Of a stretch of 9,573 nucleotides of DNA, positions 1-5,367 are shown piece after piece; position 1 is the stretch's first letter; every line of letters begins with the position of its first letter. Under the pieces are notes generated by a model. It was not told where the DNA came from. It searched no databases and saw only the letters and a program-made list of their open reading frames with translations. The stretch is from the NCBI GenBank assembly GCA_947589175.1, contig CANPZR010000087.1, forward strand, positions 1 to 9,573, read 5' to 3'. The DNA is from an uncultured Lachnospiraceae bacterium. Its GTDB lineage: Bacteria > Bacillota > Clostridia > Lachnospirales > Lachnospiraceae. The translations under genes were made by a program, and so were the position numbers.

Positions 1-390
1 TACAACACGCCGCCGGCTTACGGCATCTACATCTGCGGCAAGGTATTTAAGTGGCTCAAGAAGATGGGCGGCCTGGCAGAGATGAAAAAGAGAAATGAGG
101 AGAAGGCAAAGATTCTCTATGATTTCCTGGATTCTTCCAGCCTGTTCAAGGGGACGGTCCGCAAGGAGGACCGCTCGCTGATGAACGTGCCGTTCGTGAC
201 CGGAAACGAGGAGCTGGACGCCAAGTTTGTCGCAGAGGCAAAGGCAGCAGGATTTGAGAACCTGAAGGGCCACCGCACGGTGGGCGGCATGAGAGCCAGC
301 ATCTATAACGCCATGCCGAAAGAGGGCGTGGAGAAGCTGGTAGAATTTATGAAAAAGTTTGAAGCGGAAAATGAAAGGCATACAATGTGA
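1..390 (+). CDS. serC: Phosphoserine aminotransferase, C-terminal part
   Basis: This is the 3' end of a gene entering from the left: reading frame 1 is open from base 1 to a TGA at 388-390, giving 129 residues. The family is about 360 residues long, so roughly the last third is present. SerC is a cytoplasmic PLP enzyme that transaminates 3-phosphohydroxypyruvate with glutamate to make 3-phosphoserine, the second step of serine synthesis. The start of the visible part (YNTPPAYGIY, then KWLKKMGGL) and the later segment NVPFVTG...GHRTVGGMRASIYNAMP match the class-V aminotransferase C-terminal domain of SerC. The PLP-binding lysine lies upstream of the window. The next gene is serA, the preceding step of the same pathway, on the same strand, so the two very probably form an operon. 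The stop codon lies inside the hairpin at 385-421. An ATG at residue 22 (position 64) is internal, not a start. Confidence 0.93.
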   Translation, partial: YNTPPAYGIYICGKVFKWLKKMGGLAEMKKRNEEKAKILYDFLDSSSLFKGTVRKEDRSLMNVPFVTGNEELDAKFVAEAKAAGFENLKGHRTVGGMRASIYNAMPKEGVEKLVEFMKKFEAENERHTM

Positions 391-421
391 AAAATCACAC
401 TGATGTGCTGATTTTTCACAT
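385..421 (+). other. Strong hairpin over the serC stop codon
   Basis: ATGTGAAAAATCA at 385-397 is perfectly complementary to TGATTTTTCACAT at 409-421. Inside, CAC (398-400) can pair with GTG (405-407) around a TGAT loop, with C408 bulged, giving about 16 pairs. The serC stop codon (388-390) is inside the left arm. There is no T-run directly after the right arm (TGGCTATTTG follows), so it is a poor intrinsic terminator. More likely roles are protection of the serC 3' end, modulation of readthrough into serA, or being one unit of a dispersed palindromic repeat. Confidence 0.8.
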
Positions 422-422
422 G

Positions 423-513
423 GCTATTTGTGCCGGAGCGTCACAAATAGCATGATGGCAGATGAGAAACTGCGTAGCAGATTTCTCATCGCCCCGTCGC
501 GTAAACGCTCCGG
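423..513 (+). other. Structured serC-serA junction with possible pseudoknot
   Basis: Three pairings are visible. Stem A is GCTATTTGTG (423-432) with CACAAATAGC (442-451), 10 perfect pairs. Stem B is GATGAGAAA (461-469) with TTTCTCATC (482-490), continued inward by CTGC (470-473)/GCAG (477-480) and outward by GGC (457-459)/GCC (491-493) with single-base bulges. The 9-nt loop of stem A, CCGGAGCGT (433-441), is an exact reverse complement of ACGCTCCGG (505-513). This would form an H-type pseudoknot or, alternatively, a competing long-range stem enclosing stem B. The element ends just before the serA ribosome site at 517-520. It could be a cis-acting RNA controlling serA or a copy of an interspersed palindromic repeat. 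The pairings are seen directly; the role is inference. Confidence 0.6.
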
Positions 514-516
514 AAT

Positions 517-520
517 GGAG
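517..520 (+). promoter_or_regulatory. serA ribosome binding site
   Basis: GGAG lies 6 nt before the ATG at 527. It decides the serA start: the frame stays open upstream to 428, but the ATG codons at 452 and 455 have no Shine-Dalgarno and lie inside the hairpin element, and the extra residues do not resemble the SerA N-terminus. Confidence 0.8.
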
Positions 521-526
521 ATTAAT

Positions 527-1693
527 ATGGCTATTAAGGTAAATTGTTTAAACCCGATCGCGGAGTGCGGTCTGGATATGCTGGGAGACCAGTATGAGAT
601 TACGAAGGATGTCAATGAGGCGCAGGCGATTTTGGTCCGCAGCGCCGTGATGCACGATATGGAGCTGTCCGACAACCTTCTCGCGGTGGCGAGAGCGGGA
701 GCGGGCGTGAACAATATTCCTCTGGACAAATGCGCGGAGAAGGGCATTGTCGTATTTAATACGCCGGGCGCGAACGCCAACGGAGTAAAGGAACTGGTGA
801 TTGCGTCCATGCTGCTTGCAGCCAGGGACATCACCGGCGGAATCCAGTGGTGCAGAGAGAATAAAGACAATGAAAATATCGCGAAGGACGCCGAGAAGGC
901 GAAGAAGGCATTTGCCGGAACGGAGATCAAGGGCAAGAAGCTCGGCATCATCGGTCTGGGAGCAATCGGCGTGCTGGTGGCGAACGCCGCCAACCGTCTG
1001 GGCATGGACGTGTACGGGTGCGATCCGTATCTGTCCGTGGAGCACGCGCTGAATATGTCCCGCGATGTGACAATGGTAAAATCCAACGACGAGCTGTATG
1101 AGATGTGCGATTATATCACCGTGCATGTGCCGCTTCTGGAGTCCACCCGCGGAATGTTCAACAAGTCGGTGTTTGAGAAGATGAAGGACGGCGTCGTGAT
1201 TCTGAATTTCTCCCGCGACACGCTTGTGAATGAGGCGGATATGAAGGAGGCGCTGGAGTCCGGCAAGGTCGGAAAGTACATTGTGGATTTCCCGAACCCG
1301 ACGACGGTCAACCTGCCGAACACGATTGTTACGCCTCATCTGGGAGCTTCGACGCAGGAGTCTGAGGACAACTGCGCCAAGATGGCGGTCAGCGAGATTC
1401 GGGATTTCTTAGAAAATGGAAATATCCGCAATTCCGTGAATTATCCGAACTGCGACGCGGGCGTGTGCTCGACCGAGGGGCGCATTACCATCGCCCACAA
1501 AAATGTGCCGAACATGCTGACGCGCTTTACCGCCCTGTTTGCCAAGGACAACATCAACATTGAGAACATGATGAATAAGAGTCTGGGCAACTTCGCCTAC
1601 ACGATTCTGGACATCTGCTCGGATTCCACCGATGAAGTGGTAAATGAGCTGAAGGCAATGGACGGCGTGATCCGGGTGCGGGTGATTAAGTAA
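527..1693 (+). CDS. serA: D-3-phosphoglycerate dehydrogenase
   Basis: SerA is a cytoplasmic NAD-dependent enzyme oxidising 3-phosphoglycerate to 3-phosphohydroxypyruvate, the first step of serine synthesis. The 388-residue product matches the short clostridial form lacking the extra regulatory domain of long SerA types. An N-terminal substrate-binding domain (about 1-100) is followed by a Rossmann domain with GLGAIG at 143-148 and Asp166 in the YGCDPY segment. The catalytic candidates Arg230 (NFSRD) and His271 (TPHLGAST) are present. The helper glutamate that pairs with this histidine in E. coli SerA seems replaced: the aligned segment reads DFPNP (254-258). An ACT domain at about 319-388 is the usual site of serine feedback. 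The ATG at 527 is chosen for its GGAG site and because MAIKVNCLNP is a normal N-terminus. It lies downstream of serC with a structured junction and no visible promoter of its own; a terminator follows at 1782. Confidence 0.95.
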   Translation: MAIKVNCLNPIAECGLDMLGDQYEITKDVNEAQAILVRSAVMHDMELSDNLLAVARAGAGVNNIPLDKCAEKGIVVFNTPGANANGVKELVIASMLLAARDITGGIQWCRENKDNENIAKDAEKAKKAFAGTEIKGKKLGIIGLGAIGVLVANAANRLGMDVYGCDPYLSVEHALNMSRDVTMVKSNDELYEMCDYITVHVPLLESTRGMFNKSVFEKMKDGVVILNFSRDTLVNEADMKEALESGKVGKYIVDFPNPTTVNLPNTIVTPHLGASTQESEDNCAKMAVSEIRDFLENGNIRNSVNYPNCDAGVCSTEGRITIAHKNVPNMLTRFTALFAKDNINIENMMNKSLGNFAYTILDICSDSTDEVVNELKAMDGVIRVRVIK

Positions 1694-1781
1694 TAATTTT
1701 GCATCAGGTACGGCGATTGCATTAAATACGGTTATTGCAGCAAGTGTATGCGCATATTTTATGACAATCTGCTAAGTAAAG

Positions 1782-1822
1782 AAACGGAGAAACTGACAGA
1801 GCATGTGGTTTCTCCGTTTTTT
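1782..1822 (+). terminator. Intrinsic terminator of the serC-serA operon
   Basis: AAACGGAGAAAC (1782-1793) pairs perfectly with GTTTCTCCGTTT (1808-1819) over a 14-nt loop and runs into TTTTTT (1817-1822). This is a 12-bp stem plus U-tract about 90 nt after the serA stop. Read on the - strand, the same stem is followed by a T-rich run (TTTCTTTAC), so it may also stop the converging hip transcript. A separate run of 12 T lies at 1832-1843. The rest of 1694-1781 shows nothing recognisable. Confidence 0.9.
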
Positions 1823-1853
1823 ATATATCAATTTTTTTTTTTTGAAAGGAGAA

Positions 1854-2801
1854 TTAAAAGATGCCTGTTCGCTGCTCTATGAGGCAGGCAAAGCGCTCCT
1901 TTAAACAATCGGAAAGATAGGATTCTTCGCACATATCAAGAAAAGTTTTTTTCATCGAAAGAAGGCGGTCCACTATTTTTTCAGCCAAACTGCGCGAAAT
2001 ATCACATTCATCGGCAAAGACAAAAAAATCCTTTTTGCGAATATTTTTTTTCCTTCCATTTATGGTAAGGGCAAGCTGTTCCGAATCTTCCGGCATGACG
2101 ACGTTGACCGGGAGGAGGTCGTAGGCCGGGGAAAGCGTATATTGCCCGCTTCCCTCCTCAGTTTCAATGAGAGAGAAGTTTTTTAAGTGCATGTCAGAAT
2201 TTCCCACAAGAAATGAAAAGACAAGGCGTCGATACAGCTCTGTCATGTCCGGACCGCACTGAAATGAGTACCGTTTTATAATTTTCGCGCATCTCTCGTA
2301 GGAGCCCTTGTATTTATCCTGTGTCAGACGCAGGTCAAGCTGGCAGAAGTCCTCCATCGCCAGCATTTTCACCGTATTATTTTCAAAAATGCGATCGATT
2401 CTTTTGGTAATATAGGCAAAACAGTCCCCGTTTTTTAAAAGAGCGTGCGGCACCGTGGAAATACCGGCGGCATCCGCCATGCACATCACAAGCTGCTCCG
2501 CTTCCGGCATGGACTCAAATTCATCCACCTGAGGCTTGAAAATGTATCCGGCAGGGTAATCAACTAATGTAAGTTTAGAATATTCCTTTTCGGATGACAA
2601 ATGCAGGGACAGTTTTTTTTGGACGCCCGGAACGGCGGAACCCTTCCGAACTGTTTTTTCGGCAAGGAGAGCCAGAGCGCCGGCGTCCATTTCAATTTCC
2701 GGCATATGTTCTGTTCCAAAAAAACGCTCTATGCATGATGTATGCCATCCGTTTTCCGCTGAGGCGTGATTCAGCGGCTTTCCACAGCACAGACAATTCA
2801 T
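1854..2801 (-). CDS. HipA-family kinase, HipT-like large subunit
   Basis: This 315-residue protein matches the kinase core of HipA, without HipA's N-terminal subdomain. HipA/HipT are Ser/Thr kinases of type II toxin-antitoxin modules; known members phosphorylate aminoacyl-tRNA synthetases (GltX for HipA, TrpS for HipT). The target here is unknown. Visible parts: an N-terminal C3-C6...H20-C23 pattern suggesting a small zinc site; the Gly-rich loop S55-A-V-P-G-V-Q-K-K63; ATP-binding Lys89 in IFKP; catalytic Asp203 and Asn208 in SDMHLKNFS; and metal-binding Asp228 in SPAYDLL. The core looks intact. The serines autophosphorylated in HipA/HipT appear replaced by Ala56 and Pro58, with a serine one place earlier. 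The ATG overlaps the stop of the upstream gene (ATGA), with AGGGGG at 2809-2814. Base composition is intermediate between the housekeeping genes and the ATPase gene. The call as a HipA-type kinase is firm; toxin activity is inferred. Confidence 0.88.
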   Translation of the reverse strand: MNCLCCGKPLNHASAENGWHTSCIERFFGTEHMPEIEMDAGALALLAEKTVRKGSAVPGVQKKLSLHLSSEKEYSKLTLVDYPAGYIFKPQVDEFESMPEAEQLVMCMADAAGISTVPHALLKNGDCFAYITKRIDRIFENNTVKMLAMEDFCQLDLRLTQDKYKGSYERCAKIIKRYSFQCGPDMTELYRRLVFSFLVGNSDMHLKNFSLIETEEGSGQYTLSPAYDLLPVNVVMPEDSEQLALTINGRKKNIRKKDFFVFADECDISRSLAEKIVDRLLSMKKTFLDMCEESYLSDCLKERFACLIEQRTGIF

Positions 2802-3127
2802 ATATATTCCCCCTGTATGGACACGGCTCCAATCGTATCTTTGCAGGCAACTAACAGTATGCCAAATCGGTCGTTCACATCAATTTTCCAGTTTCGGCTC
2901 ACAACGTCCAAGAGCCACCCCTCAGGAATCAGCCCGTCAAAAAACGCGAACAGGGTTTTGGAAGTGTAGGGCTGTTCTGACAGCGGCAAGGTTAAAGATA
3001 CGGCTCTTGCTTTTTCAGATTTTAAATAGTGGTCGTCGTAGACAAAGGAATATCCTTCGTCTGTTTCGTAAAGACTGCCCGCATAAGTATTTCGGACATA
3101 GACATAGGCGGTTCGCAGTACATTCAT
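2798..3127 (-). CDS. HipS-like protein (HipA N-terminal subdomain)
   Basis: This 109-residue protein corresponds to the N-terminal subdomain of HipA as a separate polypeptide. Conserved blocks in order are: YVYVRNTYAGSL at the start, the YSFVYDDHYL segment, SLTLPLS, LFAFFDGLIPEGW, and FGILLVACKDTIGAVSI near the end. In the E. coli tripartite HipBST system the equivalent protein, HipS, is itself the antitoxin that inhibits the HipT kinase, so this is the likely cognate inhibitor of the downstream kinase. The ATG at 3127 is chosen because AAGGAG (3135-3140) lies 7 nt upstream. The open frame continues to 3247, but the added residues cross the promoter and do not look like this family. The gene overlaps the kinase gene by 4 bp (ATGA), implying translational coupling and near-stoichiometric synthesis. 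No helix-turn-helix HipB gene lies before it; only about 210 bp separate it from the folC start. Confidence 0.85.
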   Translation of the reverse strand: MNVLRTAYVYVRNTYAGSLYETDEGYSFVYDDHYLKSEKARAVSLTLPLSEQPYTSKTLFAFFDGLIPEGWLLDVVSRNWKIDVNDRFGILLVACKDTIGAVSIQGEYI

Positions 3128-3134
3128 TTTGCTT

Positions 3135-3140
3135 CTCCTT
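3135..3140 (-). promoter_or_regulatory. HipS-like gene ribosome binding site
   Basis: Read on the - strand this is AAGGAG, 7 nt from the ATG at 3127-3125. It fixes the start there instead of at 3247. Confidence 0.85.
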
Positions 3141-3149
3141 CCGGGGATG

Positions 3150-3198
3150 GATGATATCATCATAATATACTTGTCCGGGTATAAAGTCAAGCGGACAA
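3150..3198 (-). promoter_or_regulatory. hipST promoter with operator-like dyads
   Basis: On the - strand, -35 TTGACT (3185-3190), a 17-bp spacer and -10 TATTAT (3162-3167) form a near-consensus sigma-A promoter, with transcription expected to begin near 3155. A perfect 7-bp inverted repeat, TTGTCCG (3171-3177) and CGGACAA (3192-3198), brackets the -35: one arm is in the spacer, the other just upstream. The 14-bp gap puts the half-site centres 21 bp apart, two helical turns, as expected for a dimeric repressor. A second, 12-bp palindrome GATGATATCATC (3150-3161) covers the predicted start. The promoter is strong evidence. The operators are inferred; known HipB operators have a comparable arrangement but a different sequence (TATCC-N8-GGATA). 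Confidence 0.75.
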
Positions 3199-3235
3199 TG
3201 GCGATTTTCTCGAAGCAGCATTGTGAAAATAAATA

Positions 3236-3264
3236 TTGACGTACCATGCAAATAAAAGTATCAT
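3236..3264 (+). promoter_or_regulatory. folC promoter
   Basis: TTGACG (3236-3241), a 17-bp spacer and TATCAT (3259-3264) make a good sigma-A promoter. Transcription should start near 3271, leaving a leader of about 68 nt before the folC ATG. It is divergent from the hip promoter, with the two -35 boxes about 45 bp apart, so a regulator bound at the hip dyad could in principle affect both. Confidence 0.7.
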
Positions 3265-3338
3265 AATAATTAGAACGATTGGAGGAAGGGTGGGAAATAA
3301 GCTTGATAGCATATTTTCCGCTCGGAAATGAGGTTTTT

Positions 3339-4640
3339 ATGAATTACGAGGAAGCGAGAAATTATCTGGAGGGCGTGGGAAAATCCGGCATGAATCTGGG
3401 GCTGTCCCGGATGCGGGAGCTGTGTCGGAGGCTCGGGAACCCGGAACAGAAATTGTCCTTTATCCATGTGGCGGGAACCAACGGAAAGGGTTCCGTGTCC
3501 GCCTATATCAGCAGTGTGCTGGCGGTGAACGGGTATCTGGTGGGGCGGTTTGTCTCACCGGCGGTCTTTCAGTACGAGGAATTTATTCAGTATGAGGAAA
3601 TCCGGGGAAAGCACATGATTGACCGGGAGCTGTTCGCGCAGACGGCGTCCCGCGTGCGGGACGCCGCGGAGCAGATGAGCGGGGACGGCTGGGAGACGCC
3701 CACCCTGTTTGAGCAGCAGACGGCGATGGCGTTTCTTGCCTTTTGTCACTGGCAGTGCCGCGTCGTGGTGCTGGAGGTGGGTTTAGGTGGCAGGGAGGAT
3801 GCGACCAATGTGGCGGAAAATATTCTGGCGGCGGTCATAACGCCCATTTCTCTTGACCACAGGGGAGTGCTTGGAGACACGATTTCGGAGATCGCGCAGG
3901 AAAAGGCGGGAATCATAAAGGGGAGCGCCCCTGTTTTTACCCTGCAGCATGAGCCGGAAGCGCTCTCTGTCATAGAGAGGAGGGCAAAGGAGATGTCCGC
4001 CCGGTGCCACGCCATAGCGCCGGAGGAAATCGACGTTCTCCGGTGCGACCTCACCGGCAGTGTTTTTTCTTTCCGCGGTGAGAATTACCGAACCGGCATG
4101 ATTGGGCCGCACCAGGCGGAAAACGCGGCGCTGGCGGTCCTTTTGTGTCAGGAGCTGTCAGAACTCTGCGGGCCGGATTTTCCGCCGCTCGATGTGGTGC
4201 GGATCATGGTGGGAATCCGGGAGACGGCATGGCGGGGGCGGTTTGAGAAAATCAGCGAGAATCCCCTTGTCATTCTGGACGGCGCCCACAACCCGGACGG
4301 CGTGCGCGCGATGCTTTTGACGGCGCAGGCCGTGCTGCCCGGACGGACGCTCCACGCGGTCATGGGCGTGTTTGTCGATAAAGATTATGAGAAAATGACC
4401 GAGCTGGCGTCGCCCCATTTTGCCGATGTGGTCACGGTCACGCCGCCCGGAGGGCGGGGACTCGACGGGGGAATCCTCGCGGATGCGTGGAGGGAGCAGG
4501 GGTGCCCGCTTGCCAGCGCGGCGGCGTCTCCCGAGGAGGCGCTGCAGGAGGCCAAGAGAAGGTGCGCAGCGGGGGACGCGGTGATCGTGTTCGGGAGCCT
4601 GTCATTTTTGGGGAGAATTGACGGAAAACGCAATTACTGA
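3339..4640 (+). CDS. folC: Folylpolyglutamate/dihydrofolate synthase
   Basis: FolC is a cytoplasmic Mur-ligase-family enzyme that adds glutamate to dihydropteroate or tetrahydrofolates using ATP. The 433-residue length fits. Visible motifs are: the P-loop GTNGKGS (46-52); the VLEVGLGGREDATNV block (144-158), where Glu146 helps bind metal; SLDH (171-174, His174) followed by EIAQEKAGIIK, whose Lys189 is the position carbamoylated in the family; and LDGAHNPDG, start of the glutamate-binding C-terminal Rossmann-like domain. The ATG at 3339 has GAGG at 3330-3333. An in-frame TTG at 3279 is unlikely, since the GGAGG at 3281-3285 overlaps or follows it. That unused GGAGG may serve a short leader ORF. 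The gene is GC-rich like serA, typical of a resident housekeeping gene. Its 3' end overlaps the opposing gene by 7 bp, with no terminator in between. Confidence 0.95.
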   Translation: MNYEEARNYLEGVGKSGMNLGLSRMRELCRRLGNPEQKLSFIHVAGTNGKGSVSAYISSVLAVNGYLVGRFVSPAVFQYEEFIQYEEIRGKHMIDRELFAQTASRVRDAAEQMSGDGWETPTLFEQQTAMAFLAFCHWQCRVVVLEVGLGGREDATNVAENILAAVITPISLDHRGVLGDTISEIAQEKAGIIKGSAPVFTLQHEPEALSVIERRAKEMSARCHAIAPEEIDVLRCDLTGSVFSFRGENYRTGMIGPHQAENAALAVLLCQELSELCGPDFPPLDVVRIMVGIRETAWRGRFEKISENPLVILDGAHNPDGVRAMLLTAQAVLPGRTLHAVMGVFVDKDYEKMTELASPHFADVVTVTPPGGRGLDGGILADAWREQGCPLASAAASPEEALQEAKRRCAAGDAVIVFGSLSFLGRIDGKRNY

Positions 4641-5353
4641 TTCCCCTTGCTCTGAATCATTTTCCAGATATATTCGGCAAATCCGGACTGGCCTTTGGCG
4701 TTCAGGTGGACGCCGTCCTGATAGAACCAGTCCGGATGCTTTTTTCCCTCCTGCGCCCAGGGAATTACCTGCACATTGTCGTATTTTTCCGCTATTTTTG
4801 TAATAGATGCGTTCACAGTTTTCTGAATGTCCAGCTTTTTCCCGTAAGCATTGATCCAGTAAATGGTCCGTTCCGTGCCCAGGTATTCAATCAGCGCTTC
4901 TCCGGTAGCCGGGTTAAAATTGCCGTTGGTTCCGAGGGAGAGAATGACGGTGTCTCCCAGCTTGTTTTTCCTGTCTAGTTTTTTTGCCACATCCAGGGCC
5001 TGATAGACCTGACGGGAGACCTTGGCGTCCACATTGGCCTTCGGTGCGATTTTCAGAAAGGCAGGAGCGGCGCCCAGGAATACGGAGTCCCCGATGACGG
5101 TGAGAGAGCGCGGCACGGCCTCTGGTACGGGAGAGGATATAGGTGGCAGCGTATTCTCGGCTGTGGCAGATGGTGAATTTGTAGTTTTGTGAGCCGCCTG
5201 CTCGAGAAGGGCCTCGTTGCGCTCTAATTCCGCCTCCAGCTCGCTCTGGTCGGAGTCGGGAGCCTGAATGACGCCGTAACAGCCGATTGCGGAGCATATG
5301 AGGATCAGCCACGCAATAATCATTTTAATGGTTCTGTGTTTGTTTTCTTTCAT
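4634..5353 (-). CDS. Membrane-anchored SGNH esterase/acetyltransferase (OatA-C-like)
   Basis: This 239-residue protein has an N-terminal membrane segment (about 11-30), a charged, possibly coiled stretch ELEAELERNEALLEQA (39-54), a Ser/Thr/Pro-rich linker, and a C-terminal SGNH domain (about 83-235). Catalytic candidates are Ser90 in block I (IGDSVFLG), the GTNGN block (141-145), and Asp213/His216 in DGVHLN. The segments PKANVDAKVSRQ and DWFYQDGVHL closely resemble the extracellular domain of OatA, which transfers acetyl groups to peptidoglycan muramic acid. It lies 14 nt after the acyltransferase gene on the same strand, with AGGAG at 5360-5364. The likely role is receiving an acyl group from that membrane protein and placing it on a wall glycan outside the cell. 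The actual acceptor, peptidoglycan or a surface polysaccharide, cannot be read from the sequence. The 3' end overlaps folC convergently. Confidence 0.87.
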   Translation of the reverse strand: MKENKHRTIKMIIAWLILICSAIGCYGVIQAPDSDQSELEAELERNEALLEQAAHKTTNSPSATAENTLPPISSPVPEAVPRSLTVIGDSVFLGAAPAFLKIAPKANVDAKVSRQVYQALDVAKKLDRKNKLGDTVILSLGTNGNFNPATGEALIEYLGTERTIYWINAYGKKLDIQKTVNASITKIAEKYDNVQVIPWAQEGKKHPDWFYQDGVHLNAKGQSGFAEYIWKMIQSKGNQ

Positions 5354-5367
5354 GATTTTCTCCTTTT

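Noticed and set aside
424..1086. Long open frame antisense to serA
   Set aside because: Lies opposite a well-supported SerA gene, shows no family resemblance, and partly runs through the hairpin element.
548..1339. A second long frame antisense to serA
   Set aside because: Arginine/histidine-rich shadow translation of a GC-rich coding strand; no ribosome site or motifs.
3128..3251. Upstream extension of the HipS-like gene or a small HipB-like gene
   Set aside because: The stretch contains the hip promoter and operator, and its translations show no helix-turn-helix pattern; AAGGAG at 3135-3140 points to the start at 3127.
3279..3338. TTG start for folC at 3279
   Set aside because: No ribosome site before it, while GAGG precedes the ATG at 3339 and MNYEEARNYL fits FolC N-termini.
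5245..5257. GTCGGAGTCGGGA resembling the core of the 39-bp repeat
   Set aside because: Lies inside the SGNH gene coding sequence, matches only part of the core, and has no flanking similarity.
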